This document shows, piece after piece, positions 17,529-26,947 of a stretch of DNA of 57,351 nt. The notes beneath the pieces are model-generated. The model had not been told where the DNA came from and ran no database searches. It saw only the letters and a program-made list of their open reading frames with translations. The DNA is taken from contig AQYM01000033.1 in assembly GCA_000380705.1 (NCBI GenBank), forward strand, positions 129,143-186,493, given 5' to 3'. This DNA is from Crenarchaeota archaeon SCGC AAA471-B05 (GTDB lineage Archaea; Thermoproteota; Thermoprotei; Gearchaeales; Gearchaeaceae). Position 1 is the stretch's first letter, and each line of letters starts with the position of its first letter. The translations under genes and the position numbers were made by a program.

Positions 17529-17939
17529 ATGACTTCAAATATAAGTGAAATACTACAAAAAATAAGGGAAGGAAAAAGTATAGAGGTAACTTATGATAAT
17601 TCTGGTATAATATTAAGCGATTACAAAGGAGTATCAAAAGTAAGTAAAGAAGATTTAGGGGAAATTAAGAAAATCGCTAGAAAAACTAAACCTAAAATAA
17701 ACAAAACGTTGTTTAGTTTGTTAGAAAATATAATTAAAATATTAATTGAGAACAGAATACAATTCAAAATAATAGTAGAGAAGGAAATTCATTTGAAATT
17801 TAGCCTGGATAATTACTTAACATTCTCTGAAGAAAACATAAAGATATTTGGCTATAAAAGCAAGGAAGAATATCCTTTAAGCTTGTTTTTTAATCATATC
17901 GAAAAAAATTATAAGTATAAATTCTACAAACCATTATAA
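17529..17939 (+). CDS. conserved-looking small protein of unknown function
   Basis: 136 residues, lysine- and isoleucine-rich, no signal peptide or membrane helix. The first half (ISEILQKIREGKSIEVTYDNSGI, then KVSKEDLGEIKKIARKTK) looks like a small alpha/beta domain; I see no diagnostic motif. It follows the RadA paralog by 39 bases and is probably the last gene of that cluster. DNA- or RNA-associated function is possible from context only. Confidence 0.55.
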   Translation: MTSNISEILQKIREGKSIEVTYDNSGIILSDYKGVSKVSKEDLGEIKKIARKTKPKINKTLFSLLENIIKILIENRIQFKIIVEKEIHLKFSLDNYLTFSEENIKIFGYKSKEEYPLSLFFNHIEKNYKYKFYKPL

Positions 17940-18266
17940 CTAATTTCTTTAAATAAGATTTTCGTTTAATAAATGAAAGCCTACTTTTTAAATTGGAAAA
18001 ATTTACACTTTCTTCTTATAAAAACGTACAATAATAAAGATACCAAGTAATTCTACATTTTTCTACGCGCTTAATATTAGAGATTAGCTTATGAATGATA
18101 AAACAAAAACGTAAACTTGACCTTCAGGACTAGGATAAGAGGGATAACCCATTATTTCGTGTAGAAGATTGGTATACATACTAACTTCCTCTAGTTCTAA
18201 AGGACGAGGCTTTAGCTTATTGTAATTACCTAAAACTTTTATAAAATAAGAATCAAATAAATTTAT
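17940..18266. other. intergenic region, 327 bases, with one hairpin repeat
   Basis: No credible gene. It contains the solo hairpin described at 18197-18215 and an A/T-rich stretch before the ATG at 18267 that may hold the promoter of the LEA-repeat gene (AATAAATTTATATGG adjoining the start is not at TATA spacing). A modest GC-richer patch at 18105-18165 forms no structure I can defend. Confidence 0.4.
18197..18215. repeat. solo hairpin repeat CTAAAG-7-CTTTAG
   Basis: CTAAAGGACGAGGCTTTAG has perfect 6-base arms around a 7-base loop. Close relatives occur at 40465-40485, 46641-46659 and 49008-49026, and a weaker one at 40519-40536. The copy at 49008 adjoins a TnpB-like relic, so I read the family as subterminal hairpins of IS200/IS605-type elements. 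Confidence 0.5.
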
Positions 18267-21200
18267 ATGGGACTTCGGAAACTTCTTCTCATTCTAATAA
18301 TTTTAGGTATAATAATATCTTCTTTCATTTATTTCTTGCCTGATATAGGTTACGCTATTTTCTTCAAAAAACCTAGTATCGAAATTATTGATGTATATGG
18401 GCAAGGAATACAAGATAATCATGCTTATTTTATAGCTAAAGTTAAGATCAAAAACAATGCAGATTTGGGCGTTTTCTTGAAAAAAATTAATGCTGATATA
18501 TTTTATAAAGGTAAAAAATTATCAACCGCGGAATTTTCTGGGAATCAATTTATAGAAGCCAAGGGTGAAATTATTTTAGATGTAAGAATAACTGCTGATA
18601 TCAATGATCCTTTATTAAAAGATCTTGTAAATACATTAGTAATAAACAAGAAGGATAGCGTAGAATATTACGCCAAAGGTTTGGTTTCAGTTTCGTACTT
18701 TGGCTTAAATTTTGAAAGATGGGTAGAAATTAACGATGTAGTTATTTTAACTTTTGAAAAATTTGTTAGTAATGTAGGTTGGAATATAAAGATTAACGGG
18801 ATTAATGTTTTAGGCAAAAAAGATGAAAAATTACATATTCAAGCTAACGTTACCGCTACTAATCTTTCCTCCTTAGATATAATAGTTAAGAAAGCAACAT
18901 TTAATATATATTATAATAATAAAAAATTGGGTTCTGGTTATTATGCTAATGAATTAAGTATCAAAGCAAATGAAGAAAAAAATATTTTGGTTGATGTTTA
19001 TCTTGATCAAAGTGAAATTTTAAAGCAAGCCATTAACGATTTGGTTAACAATCACAGCATAAATATAGAATATAACGCTACTCTAGAAGTTTATTCTGAA
19101 AAGTTTCTTGTTGGGACTAATTATACAATTGCAGGCATAGAGAAATTTTCTATGCCTAACTTAACAGAAGGAATAGAGATTAAAAAATAATAGTTAATGA
19201 AGAAAATTCTGGGGTAATTGCTTCATTCGAGAATTTAGCCAAAATAGAATTTGAATTAATTAGTTTAGAAGGAACTATTTATTACAATGATGTAGCTGTA
19301 GGATATGTAAATCATACTTTTAACCAACCAATAAGATCTTATGGAGAGAATGAAATATATGCACCAATAAAGTTGAATAAAGTTGGAATAGATTTAGCCT
19401 TAAAGGATTTGATTGAAAAAGGAAATGTTATGTTTAAAACGGACTTAAAGGCTAAAATAAATTTACTTGGTTTTCCTCTAGAGGTTAATTTTAATTTAAA
19501 TAAAAATATAAGTTTCAATTTCGATATAAGTGCAAGTTTATTAAATGTAGAATATTTATCAAATAATAAAATAATAGCTAACTTAAATACAACTATAAAA
19601 TTATCTGATTCTTTAGAAGTTGCATTTAAGCTAATAAATGCTGTTTTTGAAGCATACGTTCAAGATGTAAAGATAGGTAAGGCTATGATATTACAAGAGG
19701 TATTATTCAACACTACTCAACCCAGTAATTTACGAGTTGAAATAAACATCGAAGGTAGTTTAAGAAATATTATAGAAAATATTATAAATAATCAAACATC
19801 TTTGATAACAATAAACAATGTTTATTTAAAACTTCAAATTGGAAATGTAACTTCTGAATTAAATATTAATAAAAACTTTTCAGTTAATACTTATCCTTTG
19901 ATATACAGTATTGAATTGGATGAGCCTAGAATAATAAGGGTAGAAGTTCAACCTCCAGGTAATAATTTTATAGTTACTTTAAATGTGAAATTAAATATTA
20001 CTAACGTTTATAATCTTCCGATGCAAATAATATATGCAAATATAACTTTATATAATAATGAACTTGGTATTTTGGGAAATGTAAAAATTACTTCCTTTCT
20101 TAGTATCAAATCTTCGTATTTAATTCAAGGTTCTTTCAATGTTAAACTTAATCCTAACGTTATAGATAAGTTGGTTAACCATATGTTTGTTAAAGGTAAA
20201 ATAGAAGTATATTTAACTGATATTACTGTTACTGTTTCGATTCTTGGCGATTCGTTTACCATAAACCTTAATAAAAACTTCCATTTGGAAATTCCTTCAC
20301 CAATCCAAATATTGACTGAATTAAACCTGAGAAACATTTCGGTTTCAAACGCTCCAAAGACTTTTACAATTTCTTATGAGTTGAAAGTTACAATACGGCA
20401 AATTGAAATTTACCAATTCAACATAAATTATGTAAATGCCTCAGTATATTTAGAGGATGAGCTTTTAGGGTATGCTTTTTCATTGCTAAATTACCGTGTT
20501 TTGTCTTCAGAATTTAAGATCGTTTCTCAAGGAAAAATCTTGGTCATGGATAAAGCTGCCTCTATTTTGGCTAAGAAGATTATAAAAGGTGAATACTTTA
20601 ACGTTACTCTAACAAACATTTGGACAAGAATTTCACTTTATAACTATGTTTATGATTTAAAGATTCCTTTCAATTATACATTTAGTTTTCTTATACCTTT
20701 TGATTTGATCATTAATATACCAGACTTTACAATTAAACCGTTTGGGGATATAATTGAAGCTAAAGTTGAAGTTTACTCAACAAAATTAAATGTTAAAGCA
20801 AAGGTTAATGAATTATTAGCTGACATATACAGTCCAGAGGATAAATTCTTAGGTCAAATAAGATTGATATCTCTTTACGAAAAAACATCCGCAATTTTTG
20901 CTGCTATAATGGAAGCTAAAATAAACCAAGAAGCTTATAATTATGCAGCTCCTTTATTGGTTAACGGTCAACCAATAAACGTTTTTGCAAAGAATGTTAA
21001 AATAAAAGCTGAGGTTAATGGAATAAATTTAATTTTCAATTTTAATAATGAAACGCTAAGTTTTAGTATTAATACATCCTTTAGTTATGATTATAATTTT
21101 AAAATTGATGACGTTGATGCTTTACCACCAGGTACAATTTTCCCAATTTATACAACTATACAATATAAGATAAATAATGGTGTACATGCTCCCATTACTT

Positions 21201-21907
21201 TCCTCAATGCTACAATGGATATTTACAATACTACCAATTATTACCTAGGAAAAGGATATCTGATGAACCAGTTAACCATATACTCTGATCAAGGAAGTAT
21301 ATCAGCAACTTTCAAATATGTTCTTAACGTTGCTACTGCTTCTTGGTTTGCATACAGGTTAATTACTTATGGAGATGTATCCTTTGTAATAAAAAATATT
21401 GTTGTTAAAGTTAAAATTTACAATTTTACTGTTAATGTTCCATTAAGAGATTTAACTTATAATTATAAAACTGAACCAATAAGAATAGATGTATTGAATA
21501 TAAGGATCACAGGAATAATTCTTATTCCTCCCACTGTTTATGCTGTTGCTGATGTTAAAGTAAATAATCCTTTCAGATTTGGTGTTACAGTTACTTACAT
21601 ACAAGGTACATCATATACTTTACGTTTTGATATATATGAATCTAGGAGGGAAGCTCATCCTGGTACATATTTAGGCTATGGATATTATACAAACGTATTT
21701 TTTGTTGCAGGAAAGACTTACTATATTATTAGTTCTTTATCTGTTGTGGTTACAAATCCTATTCATTTACTTACTCCTCCTCATTTTGTTGGTGGAAGTA
21801 TTAAAATATACGTAGATGCATTAAATGGGAAAGCAGGAATTAAAATCTATGATCTTTACATTACGACTAATTTTGAAAAATATGAAATTTACGTTCAATA
21901 TCCCTGA
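18267..21907 (+). CDS. giant exported protein of about nine tandem LEA_2/WHy-like repeats, interrupted by a one-base shift
   Basis: An N-terminal membrane anchor (residues 5-27) is followed by nine repeats of about 125-140 residues. Each has the LEA_2-like order: a strand with a PSIEIIDV-like start, 'K-NN-DLPV' type beta strands, a short YYNNKKLGSGYY-like hairpin, then a helix ending in LV and a final V-I-G-F strand. The frame from 18267 stops at 19188-19190 and the next frame opens at 19184 and runs to 21907. The break falls inside repeat 3, so one protein of 1213 residues is meant. The slip is at A6 (19182-19187): one extra A, or a -1 shift, restores it. Many NxS/T sequons suggest a glycosylated extracellular role. 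Confidence 0.75.
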
Positions 21908-22000
21908 CCCTTCTAAAGGAGATGTTTCCCCTTATCGATTCATAGCTGCATATCTCACATTAAAACAATCGAGAGAATCAGAGAATCTTTCCATTAAATT
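21903..22000 (-). mobile_element. relic C: third copy of the TnpB-tail-like segment
   Basis: The plus-strand CTTATCGATTCATAGCTGCAT followed by CTCACATTAAAACAATCGAGAG matches relics A and B. On the minus strand it reads SLDCFNVRYAAMNR then a stop. It abuts the stop codon of the LEA-repeat gene, so an element may have inserted at or excised from that gene's 3' end. Confidence 0.4.
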
Positions 22001-22118
22001 AAATTTGAAGATTTTCTACTAAAGACTTATTCTTTTTTATATTTTGGAATGATTCTTTATTCGTTTTAATTTGTTTTTCCAAATAATTTCTAAGTCATAT
22101 AGTGTTAAATATATAAAA

Positions 22119-22916
22119 TTATTCATGTATTAAGTATAAAAGAGAAGTTAAAATAGCGTCGTTGGTATAAGAAAATCTAGTATATTTGATACTATTTAAT
22201 TTTTTATCAAAAGAAATACATTCGAACTGTACACCTTTTAAAACATTTTCTTTTAATGACTTGTTTATTTTATCCCAAATCTCCTCAGGAGTTACTTCTT
22301 TATCTCTCTTAAATATTTTAAGGCTAAAACCATATTTATCAAAAATAATTCCTATGTCTGCGTTGTAAGCTTTTATCATGCTTTTCGTTAAGGTTACAGG
22401 ATCATAATTGATGGTTATAATATTTGTAGCATTCAAGGTTGTAACTTTACTGAATACTTTTCTAAATATATAAGGAGCTACTTTGAACAAAGGACTAAAA
22501 TTTAAATTTAAAATCAAATGCTTATTGATATTCTTTAATGATAATATTTTAAATAATTCTTTCATGTAAATTAAGTTAGCATCACGGCTTTCCTTTTCTC
22601 CGATTTCTTTCCAAGTCTTTAATTTGAACTCATCTTTTCCGTTTATTTTAATTATTTCACCATATCTATTCATAATAAAAATTTCATTTTCTAATACACT
22701 TATTCCAAAGTCAACATCAAGTTTCTTTATTGAAGCACTAAGGACATTTAGCGCACAGATGTCACAATCTATTACATCGATTCCTTTGCCCATGATGTAT
22801 GCTTCAAGCAGATTCTTATCTCTAAAAGCTATCTCGCTACCATCGTAACATACTGCAACGATTTCCGCTTTGTTTTCGTAAAGGAAATTTGAAATTTTTA
22901 TAATTTCTTTATCCAT
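22119..22916 (-). CDS. degenerate, truncated phosphohexomutase homolog (probable pseudo-enzyme)
   Basis: 265 residues against about 455 for the active family. Residues 18-95 follow domain I of phosphohexomutases: IVAVCYDGSEIAFRDKNLLE, then GKGIDVIDCDICALNVLSAS and DFGISV, but where TASHNPPEYNG should come the sequence is LENEIFIMNRYG, with no phosphoserine. Residues 133-200 follow domain II (FSPLFKVAPYIFRKV, KVTTLNAT, then YNADIGIIFD), but the metal loop DGDADR is replaced by D193-KYGFS. Domains III and IV are missing. It overlaps the start of prs by 19 bases, so the two are co-translated. A regulatory or binding role is likely; assignment by motif alignment only. Confidence 0.72.
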   Translation of the reverse strand: MDKEIIKISNFLYENKAEIVAVCYDGSEIAFRDKNLLEAYIMGKGIDVIDCDICALNVLSASIKKLDVDFGISVLENEIFIMNRYGEIIKINGKDEFKLKTWKEIGEKESRDANLIYMKELFKILSLKNINKHLILNLNFSPLFKVAPYIFRKVFSKVTTLNATNIITINYDPVTLTKSMIKAYNADIGIIFDKYGFSLKIFKRDKEVTPEEIWDKINKSLKENVLKGVQFECISFDKKLNSIKYTRFSYTNDAILTSLLYLIHE

Positions 22917-23776
22917 TCCAATTCTTCAATCAAAATTTCGCTAACATCAAAAACCGCTACTTCATTGGGTACAGAATTTGTGGTCATAATATTTTTTATT
23001 CCTAAATTTTTTAATTTCTGTAAAGCATCTTCTACAAATAAGCCATGTGTTGCAATAACAAACACTTCGTTTGCTCCTTCTTTTTTTAATAACTCATAAG
23101 CTTTTATTATCGTCCCCCCAGTACTTATCATATCGTCTATCAATATTACGTTTTTATCCTTCACGTTAATATTAATGCTTAGCGCAGCTACTTCTCTTTC
23201 TCCTTTTCTTAACTTCTCTATATAACCAACCTGTAAGTTTAATTTCTCTGCAAGTTTTAATGCAAGAATATAAGCATCATCATCTGGACCTATAACGACA
23301 AAATTTTCTCTTGGAATAATGCTTGTTAAATATTTGTAAAAATAAGGTGCACATATAACATTTTTTATTTTAAGTCCTTCCAACTGAGGTATTCCTTGAT
23401 GGAAATGGGCATCTAAAGTTATTAAATATTCCAATCCTGCATTTCTTAACATTTCAAGAACGATTAATTGGCTTATTGCCTCTCCTTCTTTATATCTTTT
23501 ATCTTGTCTAGTATAGGCTAAATAAGGAAAAAATCCATAAATCTTTTTTACTCCTAAATCTTTAAGTGTTCTTATTGCAAATATGGTTTCTATAATTTTA
23601 TTATCAGGATTTCTAAACATTGACTGGACTATCAAATATTCATCATCATTTTTATAAGGTATCCTTATATATTGCTCGTTATCAGGGAAAAATTTTTGCT
23701 CTACTTTAATTATGTCAAATTTCTCAGCTAAACTTTTTTCTAGATGAAATGCTCCGCTCAACAATAATATTTTCAT
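22898..23776 (-). CDS. prs: ribose-phosphate pyrophosphokinase (PRPP synthetase)
   Basis: 292 residues. It shows KFFPDNEQYIRIPY, the catalytic region YTRQDKRYKEGE, the metal site LDAHFHQG, and the PRPP-binding loop VILIDDMISTGGTI. It makes PRPP from ribose-5-phosphate and ATP for nucleotide, histidine and tryptophan synthesis. The length matches archaeal class I-like enzymes. It has a promoter gap of 154 bases shared with the divergent ribbon-helix-helix gene and is coupled to the degenerate phosphohexomutase. Confidence 0.95.
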   Translation of the reverse strand: MKILLLSGAFHLEKSLAEKFDIIKVEQKFFPDNEQYIRIPYKNDDEYLIVQSMFRNPDNKIIETIFAIRTLKDLGVKKIYGFFPYLAYTRQDKRYKEGEAISQLIVLEMLRNAGLEYLITLDAHFHQGIPQLEGLKIKNVICAPYFYKYLTSIIPRENFVVIGPDDDAYILALKLAEKLNLQVGYIEKLRKGEREVAALSININVKDKNVILIDDMISTGGTIIKAYELLKKEGANEVFVIATHGLFVEDALQKLKNLGIKNIMTTNSVPNEVAVFDVSEILIEELEWIKKL

Positions 23777-23855
23777 ATTTTTGAATTGTTAGCTGAGCTT
23801 AAATAATTTTATGAAAAACAAAACTGAACTAATATTGAATTACTTTTAAATCCGG

Positions 23856-23883
23856 ATATTCTTTTACCTAGATAAAAGAATAT
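23856..23883. promoter_or_regulatory. 11-bp perfect inverted repeat, candidate operator
   Basis: ATATTCTTTTA, six bases, then TAAAAGAATAT. It ends 16 bases before the TATA element of the ribbon-helix-helix gene and lies 80 bases before the prs start on the other strand, a natural place for autoregulation or for control of prs. The perfect 11-base arms are unlikely by chance even in this AT-rich DNA. Confidence 0.55.
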
Positions 23884-23899
23884 ACTTCAATACAGATAA

Positions 23900-23909
23900 A
23901 TTTATATAT
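23900..23909 (+). promoter_or_regulatory. TATA element of the ribbon-helix-helix gene
   Basis: ATTTATATAT is centred about 26 bases before the ATG at 23931, the spacing of a leaderless transcript. ATTGG and CCAAT flank the expected transcription start as a further short inverted repeat. Confidence 0.55.
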
Positions 23910-23930
23910 TGGTTAAAATATATTCCAATT

Positions 23931-24386
23931 ATGGAAGAAAGTAAGGAAAAGAAGACTATAATAATAAAAGGATTAGACGAACAATTAAGAACTGCAGTTA
24001 GAGAATTGGCCAATGTAACAGGTAAAACAATGAGCGAAATTATACGTGAAGCTATTAGATTATATGTAAGTGCAAGAGAAGTAGGAGCAACAGCTGCTAA
24101 GGAGGTTTTAAGTCCTCTGAAGGAAATCATTCCAGCCAATTATGTAACTATAAAAGGCATAGGGGAGCTTCAACTTACTAAAGAGGATCTTGTTTCTTTT
24201 AAAGAAAAAGTTGTACTTATGAATATAGACAAGCTTGAGTTTGCAAATGACATAGATACAAATTTACTTCTAGAAAAGGTAGAAAAAATTATAAACGTAA
24301 AGGAACTCATTTTACCAAAATCAATTCCCAAAGCCTCTATATTACCAAAATGTACTTATATCGGTAAAATAATAATAAAAGAATAG
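23931..24386 (+). CDS. ribbon-helix-helix transcriptional regulator with C-terminal effector-like domain
   Basis: 151 residues. Residues 9-55 form a CopG/MetJ-type ribbon-helix-helix: a strand KKTIIIKGLDEQL, then helices with GKTMSEIIREAIRLYVS. The remaining 95 residues are an unrecognised alpha/beta domain. Such proteins bind palindromic DNA as dimers of dimers, and a perfect inverted repeat lies just upstream. It is followed two bases later by a glycosyltransferase gene (TTG start), so the two may be co-transcribed. Confidence 0.82.
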   Translation: MEESKEKKTIIIKGLDEQLRTAVRELANVTGKTMSEIIREAIRLYVSAREVGATAAKEVLSPLKEIIPANYVTIKGIGELQLTKEDLVSFKEKVVLMNIDKLEFANDIDTNLLLEKVEKIINVKELILPKSIPKASILPKCTYIGKIIIKE

Positions 24387-24388
24387 TA

Positions 24389-25090
24389 TTGAAAATAAGC
24401 TTCATAATTACCACTAAGAACGAAGAAAAATACATAAGGAATACTTTACTAAGTATAAAAATACAAGAGAATAGAATAAATAAGGAAATAATTGTAGTAG
24501 ATGCTTTATCTACTGATAAAACTGTAGAAATTGCCAAAAATTATGCAAGTAAAATCTTAATAAAAAAGTCAAACATACCTGAAGGGAAAAATATCGGAGC
24601 TTTCAATTCGACAGGCGATATTTTAGTTTTCGTTAATGCAGACGTTGTATTAGAAAAGGATTGGCTTAAAAAAATGTTAGAAGCAATTAATGAAGAACAA
24701 GTAATAGCTGTTTGTGGTTTAATAAAACCTATGGAAAAAAGCTTAAAGGCAAGGATTTTCGTAACATTATGGAATCTTTTAATTCAAGTATTATTCATGT
24801 TAAGATTTCCCCATACTTCTGGTGAAACTACCTTAGCAGTAAAAAGGGATTTCTTTTTTAAAGTAGGAGGTTTTAACAATAATTTAGCTAGTTTTGAAGA
24901 TGTAGACATAGGTTTAAGACTATCCAAACTAGGTAAAATTAAGCTTGTTAAAAATATGTTCACATCTGCTTCATTAAGAAGATTTGAAAAAGAAGGATAT
25001 ATAAAATGGTCTTTGATTTGGCTTATCATTGGTATATATTACATTTTCACTAAGAAATCCATACTAAAGCATTATCCCCTGGTTAGATAA
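24389..25090 (+). CDS. family 2 glycosyltransferase, membrane-associated
   Basis: 233 residues starting with TTG two bases after the upstream stop. It has the GT-A fold opening ISFIITTKNEEKYIRNTLLS, IVVDALSTDKT, EGKNIGAFNSTGDILVFVNADV (nucleotide-sugar/metal site NAD) and GGFNNNLASFEDVDIGLRL. A single hydrophobic segment near the C-terminus (WSLIWLIIGIYYIF) probably attaches it to the membrane. Likely acts in glycolipid or N-glycan assembly; donor and acceptor unknown. Confidence 0.85.
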   Translation: MKISFIITTKNEEKYIRNTLLSIKIQENRINKEIIVVDALSTDKTVEIAKNYASKILIKKSNIPEGKNIGAFNSTGDILVFVNADVVLEKDWLKKMLEAINEEQVIAVCGLIKPMEKSLKARIFVTLWNLLIQVLFMLRFPHTSGETTLAVKRDFFFKVGGFNNNLASFEDVDIGLRLSKLGKIKLVKNMFTSASLRRFEKEGYIKWSLIWLIIGIYYIFTKKSILKHYPLVR

Positions 25091-25114
25091 TAAAATTAAG
25101 TTATTTTGGTCAGA

Positions 25115-25149
25115 CCGTCGCGAGCTAATCATTAATCATAGTGGGACGG
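25115..25149. other. GC-rich stem in the 25091-25353 gap, possible small RNA or processing structure
   Basis: CCGTC and GACGG can pair around 25 bases containing CTAATCATTAATCATAG. It stands out from its AT-rich surroundings. I find no box C/D or H/ACA set and no tRNA. The rest of the gap (to 25353) has no gene. Confidence 0.25.
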
Positions 25150-25353
25150 CTTCTTCATTCCATTATATATTACTAATTTTTTTTATTTATTAGTTTCAAC
25201 CAAAAGGGCTTTATTAGAGAAAATTAGCTCAAATCAAAAGTTTAGCGACATCTAAGCTTCTAGACAAGATAGTTGATAAAGAGAGATCGACTTTTATTAA
25301 TAATTAAAAGGACAAGTCTTTCTCTTCAGAGCGGAAGAGGTAAGGATTTTAAA

Positions 25354-26370
25354 TTATCTTAAATAAAAGTCCTTAAGTCTTACCACATCATTTGGATAAG
25401 GTGTACTATATTCTTGTAGCAATAAACTCTCTTCTGCTACTATTGAATGTATGGTGTTCGGCCTTATTCTTACTATGCTATTAGTAGCCAAAAATTCCTT
25501 CTTAATTAAATTTAAATTGTTATCAAAAATCTCAAGATATCCTAAACCCCTTATAACATTCAAAGTTTCATCCCTTTCCTTATGATAATGAATGGAAGTA
25601 CGATAACCAGCTTTAATGTATAATTCTTTAACTAAATATTTTTCGTTATTTACTAAAGTTCTTTCCCACCCCCATGGTTTATCTTCACGATTTTTATAAA
25701 AGTCTCTTATAAGCTCAACATCTTTAATGGAATCTATAGAATGCCAAAAAGCATCTTCTGTGTAATAAGTCAATTCACCTTCAATTGCAGCCTTAGGAAA
25801 TACGGTTCTTTCCACGTCTGTTGACATGTAATCTCGTTTAAATAAATCTATAGCTTCTTTTTTAATATAATAAATACCTGCATTAATATAATGTGGTAAC
25901 AAAGGTTTTTCTATAAAGTTTACTATCTTATTTTCTTCTATGATAACTATTCCATAGGGACTGGGCATTTTTGTTATGGCTATTGTAATTAATTCTTTTC
26001 TTTTTCTTGCAACTTCAATCATTTTTTTTAGATTAAAATCACATATTATGTCTCCATTCATTATAATCATATCACTGTTTGAATGTTCCAAAGCATTTCT
26101 GATCGCAAAAAGAGTACCTTGAGGTTTATCTTCTATTAAGTATGTTAAGTTTAAATCTTTCCATTTATGACCATATCTTTCTATTATTTTTTCATACAAG
26201 TACCCAACCATGAGATATACATTCTTTATATCTGCAAATCTTAAATCGTTTAATTGTTTATCTAATATCGTATAATTTTCTTTTATTTCAATTAATTGTT
26301 TTGGATAATCCTTGGTCAATGGTAATAACCTTTTACCATAACCTCCAGCCAATATACCGCCTATTAACAT
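25354..26370 (-). CDS. sugar-phosphate nucleotidyltransferase fused to a cupin (phosphomannose-isomerase-like) domain
   Basis: 338 residues. The N-terminal two-thirds is a nucleotidyltransferase: GGILAGGYGKRLLPLTKDYPKQL (pyrophosphorylase signature), DMIIMNGDI and NFIEKPLLPHYINAGIY. From about residue 225 a cupin domain follows (GYRTSIHYHKERDETLNVI and IHSIVAEESLLLQEYSTPYP), with a typical HxHxxxxE metal motif. This arrangement resembles GDP-mannose pyrophosphorylase/phosphomannose-isomerase fusions, although the mutase/isomerase partner here is the short cupin type. Product may be GDP-mannose or dTDP-/UDP-glucose. Confidence 0.82.
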   Translation of the reverse strand: MLIGGILAGGYGKRLLPLTKDYPKQLIEIKENYTILDKQLNDLRFADIKNVYLMVGYLYEKIIERYGHKWKDLNLTYLIEDKPQGTLFAIRNALEHSNSDMIIMNGDIICDFNLKKMIEVARKRKELITIAITKMPSPYGIVIIEENKIVNFIEKPLLPHYINAGIYYIKKEAIDLFKRDYMSTDVERTVFPKAAIEGELTYYTEDAFWHSIDSIKDVELIRDFYKNREDKPWGWERTLVNNEKYLVKELYIKAGYRTSIHYHKERDETLNVIRGLGYLEIFDNNLNLIKKEFLATNSIVRIRPNTIHSIVAEESLLLQEYSTPYPNDVVRLKDFYLR

Positions 26371-26638
26371 TCATTTATCCTAGATATTTTAATAAAATAA
26401 CTCTTTAAAAGTTTATCAATAAAGTTTTCAGTCTTTCTCTATATTGTATGGAAAATTCAGCTAATTCTGAATTTTAATATCCTTCATAAATCTGAGAAAA
26501 GATATTTGAAATAAATGTTTAATACTTCATACTCTTCAACTATTTGTTCTCGCTATGATACTAACTTCAAATTAATTAAGTGAATTCTCATAATTTATTC
26601 AATGAAAGGTCAGGCTAATCTTCTTTTAATAGAAATTT

Positions 26639-26947
26639 TTATTGAGTTTTCTCAATGACTGCCAATTTTATTTTCTTAAGACTTCCACTAACCTTCTTTA
26701 TGTATGCATGACTTGTTTTCTTATAATTCCCAAAGAAAAATATACATGCTCTTATTTTATTCAAATATTTCAAATTACATCTTAAAATACAATAATTTTC
26801 GGTAACCTCTATCACTTTTATTCCTGCAAAGCATAAATCCAAAATTCCGAACAATGTAGTAAATATTTCTAAAAGTTGTTTTTCAAAGTTTTCTTTGTCT
26901 TGCTTTTCTAAAAACTCTATTAAAATATATCTACGTTTTATTCTCAT
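26639..26947 (-). CDS. rnp2: RNase P protein component 2 (Pop5)
   Basis: 102 residues, the Pop5/Rpp14 size. Opening RIKRRYILIEFLEKQ and the central NYCILRCNLKYLNKIRACIFF match the Pop5 alpha-beta sandwich that binds the catalytic domain of RNase P RNA. It overlaps rnp3 by 17 bases; Pop5 and Rpp30 form a heterotetramer, so the coupling is meaningful. No RNase P RNA gene is present in the window. Confidence 0.85.
   Translation of the reverse strand: MRIKRRYILIEFLEKQDKENFEKQLLEIFTTLFGILDLCFAGIKVIEVTENYCILRCNLKYLNKIRACIFFFGNYKKTSHAYIKKVSGSLKKIKLAVIEKTQ

Noticed and set aside
17940..18266. box C/D sRNA near 18090 (AATGATAA)
   Set aside because: A C-box-like sequence occurs but no matching D box (CTGA) or C'/D' pair follows at suitable spacing.
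21825..22022. 65-codon frame crossing the end of the LEA-repeat gene
   Set aside because: It overlaps a real gene in another frame and continues into relic C, with no protein features.
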